Below, piece after piece: positions 45,348-54,882 of a stretch of DNA of 64,000 nt. The notes below the pieces were generated by a model, which worked only from the letters and a program-made list of their open reading frames with translations, made no database searches and had not been told where the DNA came from. Source of the DNA: an uncultured Bacteroides sp. (lineage in GTDB: Bacteria; Bacteroidota; Bacteroidia; Bacteroidales; Bacteroidaceae); the NCBI RefSeq assembly GCF_963666545.1, contig NZ_OY762899.1:3848365-3912364 (forward strand), given 5' to 3'. The translations under genes were made by a program, and so were the position numbers. Position 1 is the first letter of the stretch. The number at the start of each line of letters is the position of its first letter.

Positions 45348-46349
45348 ATGATTAGTTACAAAGATTTAGGCCTTGTAAACACCAGAGAGATGTTTGCCAA
45401 AGCAATTAAAGGCGGATATGCAATTCCTGCTTTTAACTTTAATAATATGGAACAGCTACAAGCGATTATTATGGCTGCTTCAGAAACCAAATCTCCTGTT
45501 ATCCTTCAGGTTTCTAAAGGTGCCCGTGCTTATGCAAACCAAACTTTGCTTCGTTACATGGCCGAAGGTGCTGTTGAGTATGCTAAAGAATTAGGTTGTG
45601 CAAAACCTGAAATCGTGTTGCACCTTGATCATGGTGATTCATTGGAAACTTGCAAATCATGCATTGACATGGGCTTCTCTTCTGTGATGATCGATGGTTC
45701 TCATCTTCCTTATGATGAAAACGTTGCTCTTACAAAGAAAGTAGTAGAATATGCTCATCAGTTTGATGTTACAGTGGAAGGCGAACTCGGTGTACTTGCC
45801 GGAGTTGAAGATGAAGTTTCTGCTGACCATCACACATATACAAAACCAGAAGAAGTAGTTGATTTCGTTACTAAAACAGGATGCGATAGCTTGGCTATCT
45901 CTATTGGTACTTCTCATGGTGCTAACAAATTTACTCCGGATCAATGTACTCGTGACGCTAACGGTCGTTTGATTCCTCCTCCATTGGCGTTCGATGTATT
46001 GGATGGCGTTATGAAAGAACTTCCAGGATTTCCTATCGTTCTTCATGGATCTTCTTCAGTGCCTGAAGAAGAAATTGAAACGATCAACAAATATGGTGGT
46101 GCAATGAAGGATGCTATCGGTATCCCTGAAGAAGAACTTCGTAAGGCTGCTGCTTCTGCTGTTTGCAAAATCAACATCGACTCAGATAGCCGTTTGGCTA
46201 TGACAGCTGCTGTTCGTAAGGTATTTGCAGAAAAACCAGCTGAATTCGATCCTCGTAAGTATTTAGGACCGGCTCGTGACAACATGAAGAAGCTCTACAA
46301 ACATAAAATTGAGAGCGTACTTGGTTCAGCTGGCAAACTAGCTGAATAA
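45348..46349 (+). CDS. fba: Class II fructose-bisphosphate aldolase
   Basis: Zinc-dependent aldolase of glycolysis and gluconeogenesis, joining or splitting fructose 1,6-bisphosphate. Visible marks: AIPAFNFNNMEQLQAI at the N-terminus, the zinc-binding HLDHGDSLETC, SVMIDGSHLPYDENV, EGELGVLAGVEDEV, GTSHGANK with a zinc His, and VLHGSSSVPEEEI. The 333 residues are typical for the longer class II form of Bacteroides. Single gene with its own promoter and terminator; codon use is strongly biased, as expected for a highly expressed enzyme. Confidence 0.97.
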   Translation: MISYKDLGLVNTREMFAKAIKGGYAIPAFNFNNMEQLQAIIMAASETKSPVILQVSKGARAYANQTLLRYMAEGAVEYAKELGCAKPEIVLHLDHGDSLETCKSCIDMGFSSVMIDGSHLPYDENVALTKKVVEYAHQFDVTVEGELGVLAGVEDEVSADHHTYTKPEEVVDFVTKTGCDSLAISIGTSHGANKFTPDQCTRDANGRLIPPPLAFDVLDGVMKELPGFPIVLHGSSSVPEEEIETINKYGGAMKDAIGIPEEELRKAAASAVCKINIDSDSRLAMTAAVRKVFAEKPAEFDPRKYLGPARDNMKKLYKHKIESVLGSAGKLAE

Positions 46350-46382
46350 TCGAAAGATTAAAATAACACCTTTAAACATAGC

Positions 46383-46420
46383 AATCCCCGATAATTCTCT
46401 TAGAAGAATAATCGGGGATT
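46383..46420 (+). terminator. Terminator after fba
   Basis: AATCCCCGATAATTCT (46383-46398) pairs with AGAATAATCGGGGATT (46405-46420), one mismatch, then CTTTTTTG. Confidence 0.88.
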
Positions 46421-46618
46421 CTTTTTTGCATAAGGAGAGTTTTAAATTCAATTTAGTGTCAACTAATTGTAGTATGATATTCTTTATTGTTAATAAATGA
46501 GCAGCTTTTCGTTGAGCTTATAACTTCAATGCGCTGAATTCACTACTTCTATCTAGCCCTCTCACAAAGCTTGTATGGAATCCTGTAAATATTGACAAAT
46601 GATTGTCTTACAATTTGT

Positions 46619-48469
46619 TTACAGCTCAATAATCATTGATCCTCTGGCGGCAATAATTACTTCTTTGCCCAACTCTATAGTTTGTTTGCTAATGATTTCT
46701 TTTCCTTGTGATTTATCTTTTAATATTTCAGCGTAATAATTGAGTGGGAGGGTTGCCTCTTTATTGGTTCCGTTGAGTAGCACCATCACTGTTTTGCCAT
46801 TGTATTGGCGGGCGTAAACATAGACCCCATTTTGTGGCATAAACTGAATCATGTTTCCTCTGGAGATTACATCGTTGTCTTTACGCCATTGTAGGATAGT
46901 GCGGTAGAAATTGTAACACTCGTTTTGAAGCTTATTTCTTCCTGATGAGGTCAATAGATTCTCTTTATCTCCGGCCCATCCTCCTGGAAAGTCTTTCCGT
47001 ACATAGCCGTCGCTCTTACCTTTGATGCCGTTCATCATTACTTCCGTTCCATAATAGAGTTGAGGGATGCGGCGAGTGGTAAGTAGCAAAGTAACTGCTT
47101 GCTTCAATGCTTTTAGATCTTGTCCATCACCAAGAAATCTGTCGGTATCATGATTCTCGTAGAATGCTAGTACGGAAGCCGGATTGGGATAAAGGAAATC
47201 ATACACAAAATTGTTATAGATACGATTCAGCCCGGTAAAGTAGGGGTCCGTTTCTTCGCTTTTCGCTGTGTTTATCTTATCGAATAAACTAAAATCCATG
47301 ACTGTCTTTAGATTGCTATTTTGTGGTGCGGATAGTTTGGAATCTTTTTGCCACCAAGCAGTGTATGCTGGTTCGGTAACCCAAGTTTCGCCTACTACAT
47401 TATAATTAGGATACTCTTCGTTGAGCTCTTTCATCCAATTGCTCATTGCCTCATATTTTGCATAAGGATAGGTATCCATGCGTATGCCGTCTATTCCGGA
47501 ATACTCTATCCACCAGAAACTGTTCTGTACCAAGTAACGATATACATGTGGATTTTGTTGATTAAGATCGGGCATGGCAGTCACAAACCATCCATCGTTC
47601 ATCTGGCTGAAATCATATTGTGAAGCATACGGATCAACATGTGGAGTGAGCTTAAAAGAAGTCTGCACAAAGTTTGTTTTAAAGTCGGAATGGTTAAACC
47701 AATCTTTGGATGGCATATCTTTTATCCATGGATGCTCTACGCCACAGTGATTGAAGATCATGTCCATTACCATCTTTATCCCTTTTCCATGTGCCTTTTC
47801 GATTAGTGACTTATATTCTTCGTTGGTGCCGAATCGGGGGTCTACATTATAGTAATCGGTGGTGGCATAGCCATGATAAGAACCGCCCGTCATGTTGTTT
47901 TCCAATACCGGAGTGAACCATAGAGCAGTGATACCTAGATCAGAGAAATAATCAAGATGTTGTTCCACACCCGCTAAGTCGCCTCCATGACGTGCATTCG
48001 GATCATTGCGGTCTACGCTATAAGGAGCCATTCCTTTCACTTGGTCGTTATCCGGATTGCCATTAGCAAAGCGATCGGGCATCAGCAGATAAAGAGCGTC
48101 CGAGGCATCAAAACCTTTGCGTTCGCTTCCTTTCATTTGGCGGGCCTTTAGCTCGTATTCTTTAATGATTTTCTTTCTCCCCTGGTTGAAAGTTAGTTGT
48201 ATCTTACCGGGTTTTACATTTTTATCCAGTGTCAGATAGATCAGCAGGTAGTTATTGCTTTCAAGCTTTACGGTACTTCCAAGAGAAACTCCCGGATAGT
48301 TAACTGATACGGAAGCATTTCCGATTCCTTCGCCATATACCATTAATTGCAATTCAGGGTTTTGCATGCCGGCATACCAGAACGGTGGGTCAATTTTGTT
48401 CACATTCATGGCTGCATGAATACTAAAGGATAGTAATAAATAACTTAGCAAGAAGAGGCACTTTTTCAT
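46619..48469 (-). CDS. susA: SusA-like periplasmic neopullulanase (GH13)
   Basis: Cuts maltooligosaccharides and pullulan in the periplasm. Signal peptide MKKCLFLLSYLLLSFSIHAA with no lipid cysteine at the cut; residues 22-115 are the N-terminal Ig-like cyclomaltodextrinase domain; then a GH13 barrel with region I MVMDMIFNHCGVEH, II GIRMDTYPYA (nucleophile Asp), III VVGETWV (Glu) and IV FYENHDTDRF. The 616 residues match the known size of B. thetaiotaomicron SusA. It lies 24 kb from the sus operon of this window, yet a LacI-type operator like that of susC sits just upstream of its promoter, tying it to the same regulon. Confidence 0.9.
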   Translation of the reverse strand: MKKCLFLLSYLLLSFSIHAAMNVNKIDPPFWYAGMQNPELQLMVYGEGIGNASVSVNYPGVSLGSTVKLESNNYLLIYLTLDKNVKPGKIQLTFNQGRKKIIKEYELKARQMKGSERKGFDASDALYLLMPDRFANGNPDNDQVKGMAPYSVDRNDPNARHGGDLAGVEQHLDYFSDLGITALWFTPVLENNMTGGSYHGYATTDYYNVDPRFGTNEEYKSLIEKAHGKGIKMVMDMIFNHCGVEHPWIKDMPSKDWFNHSDFKTNFVQTSFKLTPHVDPYASQYDFSQMNDGWFVTAMPDLNQQNPHVYRYLVQNSFWWIEYSGIDGIRMDTYPYAKYEAMSNWMKELNEEYPNYNVVGETWVTEPAYTAWWQKDSKLSAPQNSNLKTVMDFSLFDKINTAKSEETDPYFTGLNRIYNNFVYDFLYPNPASVLAFYENHDTDRFLGDGQDLKALKQAVTLLLTTRRIPQLYYGTEVMMNGIKGKSDGYVRKDFPGGWAGDKENLLTSSGRNKLQNECYNFYRTILQWRKDNDVISRGNMIQFMPQNGVYVYARQYNGKTVMVLLNGTNKEATLPLNYYAEILKDKSQGKEIISKQTIELGKEVIIAARGSMIIEL

Positions 48470-48531
48470 AATATTAGTGGGTTATTTACGTGTTATTATG
48501 TATTAACTCCACTAATATAGTGTATGTTTAT

Positions 48532-48539
48532 CAAAGTTA
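48532..48539 (-). promoter_or_regulatory. -7 promoter element of the susA-like gene
   Basis: TAACTTTG on the minus strand matches TAnnTTTG; a TTG lies 21 bases upstream (48561-48563) as the -33 box. The start codon is 63 bases further on. Confidence 0.62.
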
Positions 48540-48574
48540 TCTTCTTTCTGTCTTTATTATCAATGATATATTTA

Positions 48575-48588
48575 TGCAAACGTTTTCA
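48575..48588. promoter_or_regulatory. Putative LacI-family operator upstream of the susA-like gene
   Basis: TGCAAACGTTTTCA shares its first eight bases (TGCAAACG) with the susC operator and is palindromic but for one pair. It begins 11 bases upstream of the -33 box, a position suited to activation. Confidence 0.58.
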
Positions 48589-48608
48589 TGGAGTAGTAGA
48601 AATCTTCT

Positions 48609-49922
48609 TCAATTCTTTTCGGGAATACCTTCTTTGAAAAATCTGTCTTTACGTATCTGCTCTAAACGCTTTACCGTTGCGTTATAATAAGATGCTTCAT
48701 CTACTTCTATTTCTCCTTTGTTGTTGAATTGAACTGTTTCTTCCGCATTTTCTTTCGATTTGGTTTTGAGATACATTTCCAGATAGTGCTCGGCTTTTTT
48801 ATTGTTCTTCAATGCATCCTGATATAGAGCACCCATTTGATAAAGCAACTTAGTGTTTTTACTGTCATATTTGTATTGCTCTTGAAGAGCTTCAATCTGT
48901 TTTTGAGGCATTCCTGCCAATTTGTAACAGTCGGCCAATCCGATGTAGAGCCGAACTAGCGTAGTATCTGACGGTATGGTTAGTTCGATCGCTTGATTCA
49001 TATATTCCACTCCCTGTTTTTTCCAGGATGTTTTGGCACAGGCGCGGGCCATGTAGTAGAGCAGGTTTACGTTTTTTGGGGTGCTTTTGAGAGCAATACT
49101 TAGGAAATCGTGTGCTGCGTAAAAATCTTCAGTGGCATAATAACATATGCCTAAGTAATGGCAAGTGAGGTTGCTTGAGTCTCCTTGGTTAACAAGGTAT
49201 TCATAGCGTTTGATTGCTATAGGGTAGTCTCCGTTCAGGCAATATGCGAGCGCATTTTGTTTATTCACGAATACGTTGGTAGTATCTTTTTCCCGATAGG
49301 TTTCTGTACATTTGATGGCTGAGTCTAATTTATTTATATTAATGTATAGATTGGCTAGGCGAGCGGCGGAGAGATAATCTTCAGGTGTGGTTTGCAAAAT
49401 TGTGTTGTAGCAGGTAATGGCTGAATCTGATTCTTCTAAACCTTCATAACATTGTGCCAGCATACGCTTTGATACAACTGAACTGTCATTCTTCATTAAT
49501 TCTTCACATGCTGATTTGCCGGCTTTGAACCGTTCTAAACTGCATAGTAGGCTGATTTGTTGCAGACGAGCATATTTGTTGGCTGGATTTAATTGAAGCA
49601 CTTTTTCGTAACAGCCGAGTGCTCCTGTAAAGTTACCTAACAGCTTGTAACATTCGGCCATCTCTACGAGTGCACGTTGGTTCTCTGGTTCTGTCGTTGT
49701 TACTTTTCGAAATGTCTCCAGTGCATCGGTCAGCAAGTTGAGCCCTTTTAAGGCTTGTGCTTTTTGAAATAAAAGTTTGGTGGTAACTGTTTTTTCTTTT
49801 TCAATAAGTTTAAGTGCTGTTTCGTAATCATAGTTTGCAATTGCTTCTTGAATAGAAACAAGACCTTGCGCTTTTGTGATGGCACAGACACAAAGTAGGA
49901 TTAATGTTACTATTTGTTTCAT
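48609..49922 (-). CDS. Secreted tetratricopeptide-repeat protein
   Basis: A 437-residue protein with an export signal (MKQIVTLILLCVCAITKAQG) and about ten TPR units from residue 25 to 400, for example ALVEMAECYKLLGNFTGALG and CHYLGICYYATEDFYAAHDF. There is no enzymatic motif. Periplasmic or outer-membrane-facing TPR proteins of this type act as protein-binding scaffolds in Bacteroidetes. It runs in the same direction as the susA-like gene, but the operator and promoter of that gene lie between them. Function unknown. Confidence 0.85.
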   Translation of the reverse strand: MKQIVTLILLCVCAITKAQGLVSIQEAIANYDYETALKLIEKEKTVTTKLLFQKAQALKGLNLLTDALETFRKVTTTEPENQRALVEMAECYKLLGNFTGALGCYEKVLQLNPANKYARLQQISLLCSLERFKAGKSACEELMKNDSSVVSKRMLAQCYEGLEESDSAITCYNTILQTTPEDYLSAARLANLYININKLDSAIKCTETYREKDTTNVFVNKQNALAYCLNGDYPIAIKRYEYLVNQGDSSNLTCHYLGICYYATEDFYAAHDFLSIALKSTPKNVNLLYYMARACAKTSWKKQGVEYMNQAIELTIPSDTTLVRLYIGLADCYKLAGMPQKQIEALQEQYKYDSKNTKLLYQMGALYQDALKNNKKAEHYLEMYLKTKSKENAEETVQFNNKGEIEVDEASYYNATVKRLEQIRKDRFFKEGIPEKN

Positions 49923-50053
49923 AGATTATAATGTATTGTATTTCACTTATTTGAGCGCAATATACTAATAATCTACTATTTACGTAATAATCGTAGTTTT
50001 ATTTTTTTTGTGTTTTATTTTTTTAGTGGAAGCAATTATTGAAAACATAAAAA

Positions 50054-50088
50054 ACCGCCTCTTCCTTATTATGAAGGATAAAGGCGGT
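50054..50088 (-). terminator. Terminator after the decarboxylase operon
   Basis: ACCGCCT (50054-50060) and AGGCGGT (50082-50088) plus inner TCCTT/AAGGA form a long stem; on the minus strand TTTTTT follows. Confidence 0.8.
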
Positions 50089-50120
50089 CTTGCGTATAAT
50101 AAAATAATAATGAAAACAGG

Positions 50121-51281
50121 TTAAATCAAGAATCCGAGTAGCACACCAGCTGCAACGGCAGAACCAATAACTCCTGCTACGTTCGGACCCATGGCATGCA
50201 TTAGCAGGTAGTTGGTTGGGTCGTATTCCAAACCAATGTTCTGTGAGATACGCGCTGACATTGGTACAGCTGATACCCCTGCATTACCGATAAGCGGATT
50301 GATCTTCTTGGCACTTGGAAGAATCAGGTTAAATGCTTTAACAAAAAGCACTCCTGAAGCTGTGGCAATGATAAACGCCATAAATCCGAGGAAGAAGATA
50401 TAAAGTGTACTGGATGTCAAAAACTCGCTTGCTTGTGTAGAAGCACCAACGGTTAGTCCCAATAACATCGTGATAGTGTCAATCAGCGGACCACTTGCTG
50501 TGTCGGCCAAACGACGGGTTACTCCACTTTCTTTCAATAAGTTACCGAAGAAAAGCATTCCCAGTAACGGAAGACCCGAAGGGACTAGGAAGCAGGTGAG
50601 GAGCAAACCGATGATAGGGAACATGATTTTCTCTGTATGAGATACTTGACGAGCAGGCTTCATACGGATTAATCTTTCCTTTTTTGTCGTCAATAGACGC
50701 ATAACAGGCGGTTGAATAACCGGCACCAGTGCCATGTATGAGTACGCTGATACGGCAATAGCACCCATTAAGTTTGGAGCTAATTTAGAGGCGAGGAAGA
50801 TAGCAGTAGGTCCGTCTGCACCACCAATGATGGCGATACCGGCTGCCTGATTCGGCTCAAATCCAAGTGCTAAAGCAATCATGTAAGCTCCAAAAATACC
50901 AAATTGTGCAGCTGCACCAACGAGCATCAACTTCGGATTGGATATCAATGACGAGAAGTCTGTCATGGCACCAATGCCTAAGAATACCAATGGAGGATAC
51001 CATCCGGTTTTCACTCCCTGATAGAGAATGTTTAGTACCGATCCTTCTTCGTATAGCCCTACTTCAAGGCCGGCGTCTATTTTGAAAGGAATGTTACCGA
51101 TGAGGATACCAAATCCAATAGGAATAAGGAGCATCGGTTCAAAGTCTTTCTTGATTGCAAGAAAGAGGAAGAACAATCCTACCAATATCATAATGACATG
51201 CCCGTAGCTCGCATTAGCGAATCCCGTATAGCTCCAGAAATCGGCAAAATTGTTAGTTATAAATGAAATAAATTCTCCCAT
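50121..51281 (-). CDS. mmdB: Na+-translocating methylmalonyl-CoA/oxaloacetate decarboxylase beta subunit
   Basis: Integral membrane subunit of 386 residues that removes CO2 from carboxybiotin and pumps Na+ out. The OadB family wording is clear: GAMTDFSSLISNPKLMLVGA, GIAIIGGADGPTAIFLASKL (the Asp in GGADGPT is the key residue), PLLGMLFFGNLLKESGV, and GNAGVSAVPMSARISQNIG. About nine to eleven membrane segments. The start is ATG 51281; a TTG at 51293 would overlap the biotin-subunit gene. It is the last gene of the operon. The substrate is called from the methylmalonyl-CoA genes upstream. Confidence 0.93.
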   Translation of the reverse strand: MGEFISFITNNFADFWSYTGFANASYGHVIMILVGLFFLFLAIKKDFEPMLLIPIGFGILIGNIPFKIDAGLEVGLYEEGSVLNILYQGVKTGWYPPLVFLGIGAMTDFSSLISNPKLMLVGAAAQFGIFGAYMIALALGFEPNQAAGIAIIGGADGPTAIFLASKLAPNLMGAIAVSAYSYMALVPVIQPPVMRLLTTKKERLIRMKPARQVSHTEKIMFPIIGLLLTCFLVPSGLPLLGMLFFGNLLKESGVTRRLADTASGPLIDTITMLLGLTVGASTQASEFLTSSTLYIFFLGFMAFIIATASGVLFVKAFNLILPSAKKINPLIGNAGVSAVPMSARISQNIGLEYDPTNYLLMHAMGPNVAGVIGSAVAAGVLLGFLI

Positions 51282-51285
51282 AAGA

Positions 51286-51717
51286 CTATTCAATTATGAT
51301 TAAGTCGGTTCCTTCCAGAACAGAATCACCTTTACTTACTTTGATTGCTGATACTACACCGTCTTTGTCGGCATTGATATTGTTTTCCATTTTCATGGCT
51401 TCGAGAATGAGAATAAGCTGTCCCTTTTTAACAACATCGCCTTCTTTTACCTTAATGTCAAGGATGACACCCGGTAGTGGAGATTTTACTCCACTTTTGG
51501 TTGAAGTTGTAGCAGGTTTAGCTACTACGGGCGCACCTGTCGATGTTTTAGGTGCAGCTGCGGGGCGGGTGATGGGCTTTGGAGCAGCCTTTACAGGTTT
51601 ATCCATTTCTACAGTATATGGAGTTCCATTTACCTCTACGCGAGCCATATTTTCTTCAATGTCGTTTACTGTAACATTGTAAAGGTTGCCATTGATTTTA
51701 TACTTATATTGTTTCAT
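51286..51717 (-). CDS. Biotin carboxyl carrier subunit
   Basis: A 143-residue biotinyl carrier. The N-terminal part is short and folded-looking (residues 1-45), followed by a Pro/Ala/Thr-rich flexible linker (residues 45-75) and the biotinyl domain (KSPLPGVILDIKVKEGDVVK), with the biotin-accepting Lys in EAMKMENNI. It shuttles CO2 between the carboxyltransferase and the membrane beta subunit. Position between gamma-type and beta genes is normal for this complex in Bacteroides. Confidence 0.94.
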   Translation of the reverse strand: MKQYKYKINGNLYNVTVNDIEENMARVEVNGTPYTVEMDKPVKAAPKPITRPAAAPKTSTGAPVVAKPATTSTKSGVKSPLPGVILDIKVKEGDVVKKGQLILILEAMKMENNINADKDGVVSAIKVSKGDSVLEGTDLIIIE

Positions 51718-51743
51718 CTTGATTATTCATTTAGGATTTTGAC

Positions 51744-52691
51744 TTATTTTCGAGGTGTCTGACGCAGAGTGTATATCTTTGAATTCCACGGTGAGTAGTT
51801 ACGTTTTACCTTGTTGATAGTAAGAATCGTATCTTCTATATCGTGAACGTTGTCTTGATATTCATGCAATGCTAAGGCAATGACTGCAAAGACTTCTCCT
51901 GATTCAGCTCCAATAGCTTTTTCTTTTGCTTCTTTTTTGTCTGTAATACCGTGCGCTTTCATTGCATTTCTCTTAGCCAGCTTGAGGCTTATATTGCCGA
52001 TTATACGGAATGAGAGGTATAATAGTATAAGTCCGCAAAATACAATTGTCATTGCAATCACTGACATTGCGATACCTAAACCGTCGTGCTTGCGAAAACC
52101 GTCAACTTTCTCTTGTTTATCCTGAGTTTGGTTATTGGTACTTGGAGTTACATAGTTGCTGTTGTCTCCACCTTTCAATACCCATTTTGCGGCACCATCT
52201 GCTTCGCGAGCATACGAGAAATTAGTTGGGATGTTAGCCGGAATAGTAACAGAATCGACTAATGTCTTTCCGTTTGCATCATAAAGTGCAATCCAGTTGG
52301 AAGCAACAGAATCTAGTGCAAAGTTCAAGTGAAAAGTTCCTCTGTTTGGTTTGTTGTCCGCCCAGAAAAGTAAATGTTGTCTGGGAGCAATTTCCGTGAG
52401 AACATCACTTTTTGGAACAGTGTACATCATACTTACCCGTTCCTCTATACTGAGGTTAGGGTCCAGAACTCGCTTATCATTTGTGAGGTAACAGCTTCCT
52501 GCATCAACGCTGGCAAACGATGTATTAAAGATCTCTATCCAAGCGCTATGCTGACCATAGTCATCTTGGTAGTTATCAGTGTTGTTTACCAGTATTTCGT
52601 TGATCTTCAGACTTTTTGCTCCTTGCCCATACGAACTGAAGCAAACTGCTGCCAACAAAACGATAAGTATTCCTATTTTTCTTTTATTCAT
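51744..52691 (-). CDS. OadG-type gamma subunit fused to an N-terminal lamin-tail-like domain
   Basis: A 315-residue protein. After a signal peptide (to FSSYGQ), residues 25-180 look like a lamin-tail domain (KINEILVNNTDNYQDDYGQ, HSAWIEIFNTS, HLLFWADNKP), placed in the periplasm. A membrane helix follows at residues 207-232 (GIAMSVIAMTIVFCGLILLYLSF), then a cytoplasmic tail typical of OadG in Bacteroidetes (EVFAVIALALHEYQD). Canonical OadG is only about 80-100 residues; the extra exported domain is the odd part. It lies between carboxyltransferase and biotin subunit genes, so it should anchor the soluble subunits to MmdB. Confidence 0.85.
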   Translation of the reverse strand: MNKRKIGILIVLLAAVCFSSYGQGAKSLKINEILVNNTDNYQDDYGQHSAWIEIFNTSFASVDAGSCYLTNDKRVLDPNLSIEERVSMMYTVPKSDVLTEIAPRQHLLFWADNKPNRGTFHLNFALDSVASNWIALYDANGKTLVDSVTIPANIPTNFSYAREADGAAKWVLKGGDNSNYVTPSTNNQTQDKQEKVDGFRKHDGLGIAMSVIAMTIVFCGLILLYLSFRIIGNISLKLAKRNAMKAHGITDKKEAKEKAIGAESGEVFAVIALALHEYQDNVHDIEDTILTINKVKRNYSPWNSKIYTLRQTPRK

Positions 52692-52711
52692 AACAATGTT
52701 CGTATTAAAAG

Positions 52712-54265
52712 TTATAATGGAATATTACCATGCTTCTTGGCAGGGTTAGTTAACTTTTTAGTTTGCAGTTGTTGTAATGCACGGATAATGCGGAAACGAG
52801 TATTTCTCGGTTCGATTACGTCATCAATATAACCATATCTGGCTGCATTGTAGGGATTAGCAAACAGTTTGGTGTATTCTGCTTCTTTTTCGGCCATGAA
52901 TGCTGCCGGATCGGCTGCTTCTTTGGCTTCTTTTGCATATAACACTTCTACGGCACCGGCGCCACCCATTACGGCAATTTCGGCTGTAGGCCATGCATAG
53001 TTCATGTCGCCACGTAGTTGCTTGCAACTCATTACGATGTGAGAACCACCATAAGATTTACGCAGAGTAACTGTTACCTTAGGTACTGTAGCTTCGCCAT
53101 AAGCGTAAAGTAACTTAGCACCATGCAGAATAACACCGTTGTACTCTTGTCCTGTACCCGGAAGGAATCCCGGAACGTCTACCAATGTTACTAAAGGAAT
53201 ATTGAATGCATCGCAGAAGCGTACGAAACGTGCGGCTTTGCGTGAAGCATTGCTATCGAGTACACCGGCCAGGAATTTAGGTTGATTGGCAACCACACCT
53301 ACTGATTGTCCGTTGAAACGTGAAAAACCAATGATAATGTTTTTAGCATAATCTTTCTGAACTTCAAGGAACTCACCATTGTCAACAATAGCGCCGATAA
53401 CTTCATACATGTCGTATGGCTTGTTTGGGCTATCAGGAACAATTTCGTTCAAGGAATCTTCCAAACGATCGATTGGGTCTGTACAGTTTACGATAGGAGC
53501 TTCTTCAAGATTGTTTTGTGGAATGTAACTCAGCAGTTTGCGCATGATAGCCAAACCTTCTTCACCATTCTTCGCAGTGAAGTGAGTAACACCTGATTTA
53601 GAAGCGTGCACGCTTGCGCCGCCAAGATCTTCTTGAGAAACATCTTCTCCGGTTACGGTTTTCACTACTTTCGGTCCGGTAAGGAACATGTAAGATGTGC
53701 CTTCGGTCATTAATGTGAAGTCAGTCAAAGCAGGGGAGTAAACAGCACCACCGGCACAAGGGCCAAAGATACCTGAAATTTGGGGAATAACGCCCGAAGC
53801 CATGATGTTACGTTGGAAAATTTCAGCATAACCGGCTAGTGCGTTGATGCCTTCTTGAATACGAGCACCACCTGAGTCATTGATACCGATACAAGGTGCG
53901 CCCATCTTCATGGCCATATCCATTACCTTGCAAATCTTTTGGGCCATTGTTTCAGACAAAGAACCACCAAACACGGTGAAATCTTGTGCAAAAACGTATA
54001 CTAATCTGCCTTCGATGGTTCCGTATCCGGTTACTACACCGTCGCCAAGGAAGTGTTTTCTATCTTGGCCGAAGTTGGTACATCTGTGTTCTACAAACAT
54101 ATCCATTTCTTCAAAACTACCTTCATCCAACAATTGGGCTATACGCTCACGAGCTGTATATTTACCTTTTGCATGTTGTTTCTCTATAGCTTTTTCGCCA
54201 CCACCTAAGCGAGCTTGAGTGCGAAGTTCAATAAGCTCTTTTACTTTTTCAAGCTGGTTACTCAT
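52712..54265 (-). CDS. mmdA: Methylmalonyl-CoA decarboxylase carboxyltransferase (alpha) subunit
   Basis: A 517-residue acyl-CoA carboxyltransferase that moves the carboxyl group of methylmalonyl-CoA to biotin, giving propionyl-CoA. Both crotonase-fold halves are present; landmarks are [40 protein letters not shown] and [20 protein letters not shown] in the N half, and [18 protein letters not shown] and [12 protein letters not shown] in the C half. Propionyl-CoA carboxylase beta subunits are near identical in pattern, so direction is judged from the Na+ pump subunits in the same operon. Start ATG 54265. Confidence 0.94.
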   Translation of the reverse strand: MSNQLEKVKELIELRTQARLGGGEKAIEKQHAKGKYTARERIAQLLDEGSFEEMDMFVEHRCTNFGQDRKHFLGDGVVTGYGTIEGRLVYVFAQDFTVFGGSLSETMAQKICKVMDMAMKMGAPCIGINDSGGARIQEGINALAGYAEIFQRNIMASGVIPQISGIFGPCAGGAVYSPALTDFTLMTEGTSYMFLTGPKVVKTVTGEDVSQEDLGGASVHASKSGVTHFTAKNGEEGLAIMRKLLSYIPQNNLEEAPIVNCTDPIDRLEDSLNEIVPDSPNKPYDMYEVIGAIVDNGEFLEVQKDYAKNIIIGFSRFNGQSVGVVANQPKFLAGVLDSNASRKAARFVRFCDAFNIPLVTLVDVPGFLPGTGQEYNGVILHGAKLLYAYGEATVPKVTVTLRKSYGGSHIVMSCKQLRGDMNYAWPTAEIAVMGGAGAVEVLYAKEAKEAADPAAFMAEKEAEYTKLFANPYNAARYGYIDDVIEPRNTRFRIIRALQQLQTKKLTNPAKKHGNIPL

Positions 54266-54337
54266 GAATTTTATATTTAAGCGTTAATAAATAAGATTAA
54301 TATAAATGTGTTATTATCGTGTCTTGCGAAAAAAAAA

Positions 54338-54742
54338 TTAGTGTTCGCAAAGCTCGGTCAATACACCAAGAGTTGATTTTGGGTGAAGAAAAGCGATGCT
54401 TAATCCTTCCGCACCTTTGCGTGGAGCTTTGTCTATCAGGCGAATCTCTTTGCTTTCGGCTTCGACTAAAGCTTCGGCTACACCATCTTCAACTGCAAAT
54501 GCCACGTGATGAACGCCTACACCTTTGTTTTCAATAAATTTAGCGATGGTACTTTCGGGACAGGTTGGTTCGAGTAATTCGATTTTCGTTTGTCCCACTT
54601 TCAGAAATGCAGTTCTTACTTTTTGGTCTTCAACGGTTTCAATGTTGTAACATTTCAAACCTAATACATTCTCGTAATAAGGAAGAGCCTCTTCAATGCT
54701 TTTTACAGCAATACCTAAGTGCTCAATGTGTGAAATCTTCAT
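54338..54742 (-). CDS. mce: Methylmalonyl-CoA epimerase
   Basis: A 134-residue glyoxalase-fold enzyme that converts (R)- to (S)-methylmalonyl-CoA (or back), feeding the decarboxylase. Metal ligands and surroundings are seen in ISHIEHLGIAVKSIEEA (His), KIELLEPT (Glu), GVGVHHVAFAVED (His) and the final LTELCEH (Glu). It is the first gene of the propionate operon, 72 bases before mmdA. Methylmalonyl-CoA mutase is not in the window. Length and motifs are normal. Confidence 0.95.
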   Translation of the reverse strand: MKISHIEHLGIAVKSIEEALPYYENVLGLKCYNIETVEDQKVRTAFLKVGQTKIELLEPTCPESTIAKFIENKGVGVHHVAFAVEDGVAEALVEAESKEIRLIDKAPRKGAEGLSIAFLHPKSTLGVLTELCEH

Positions 54743-54882
54743 AACTATAAGTTTTTATTTGAACTTTAAATGTGTTTTTTCTGCCTAAAACAGCACAAAG
54801 AAACGCAATTATTGCATAATAAAGAAATATTTCTGCAATTAAGTGAGAAGTTTTAAGGATTGTTTTCGGCACAGAAATGCCA

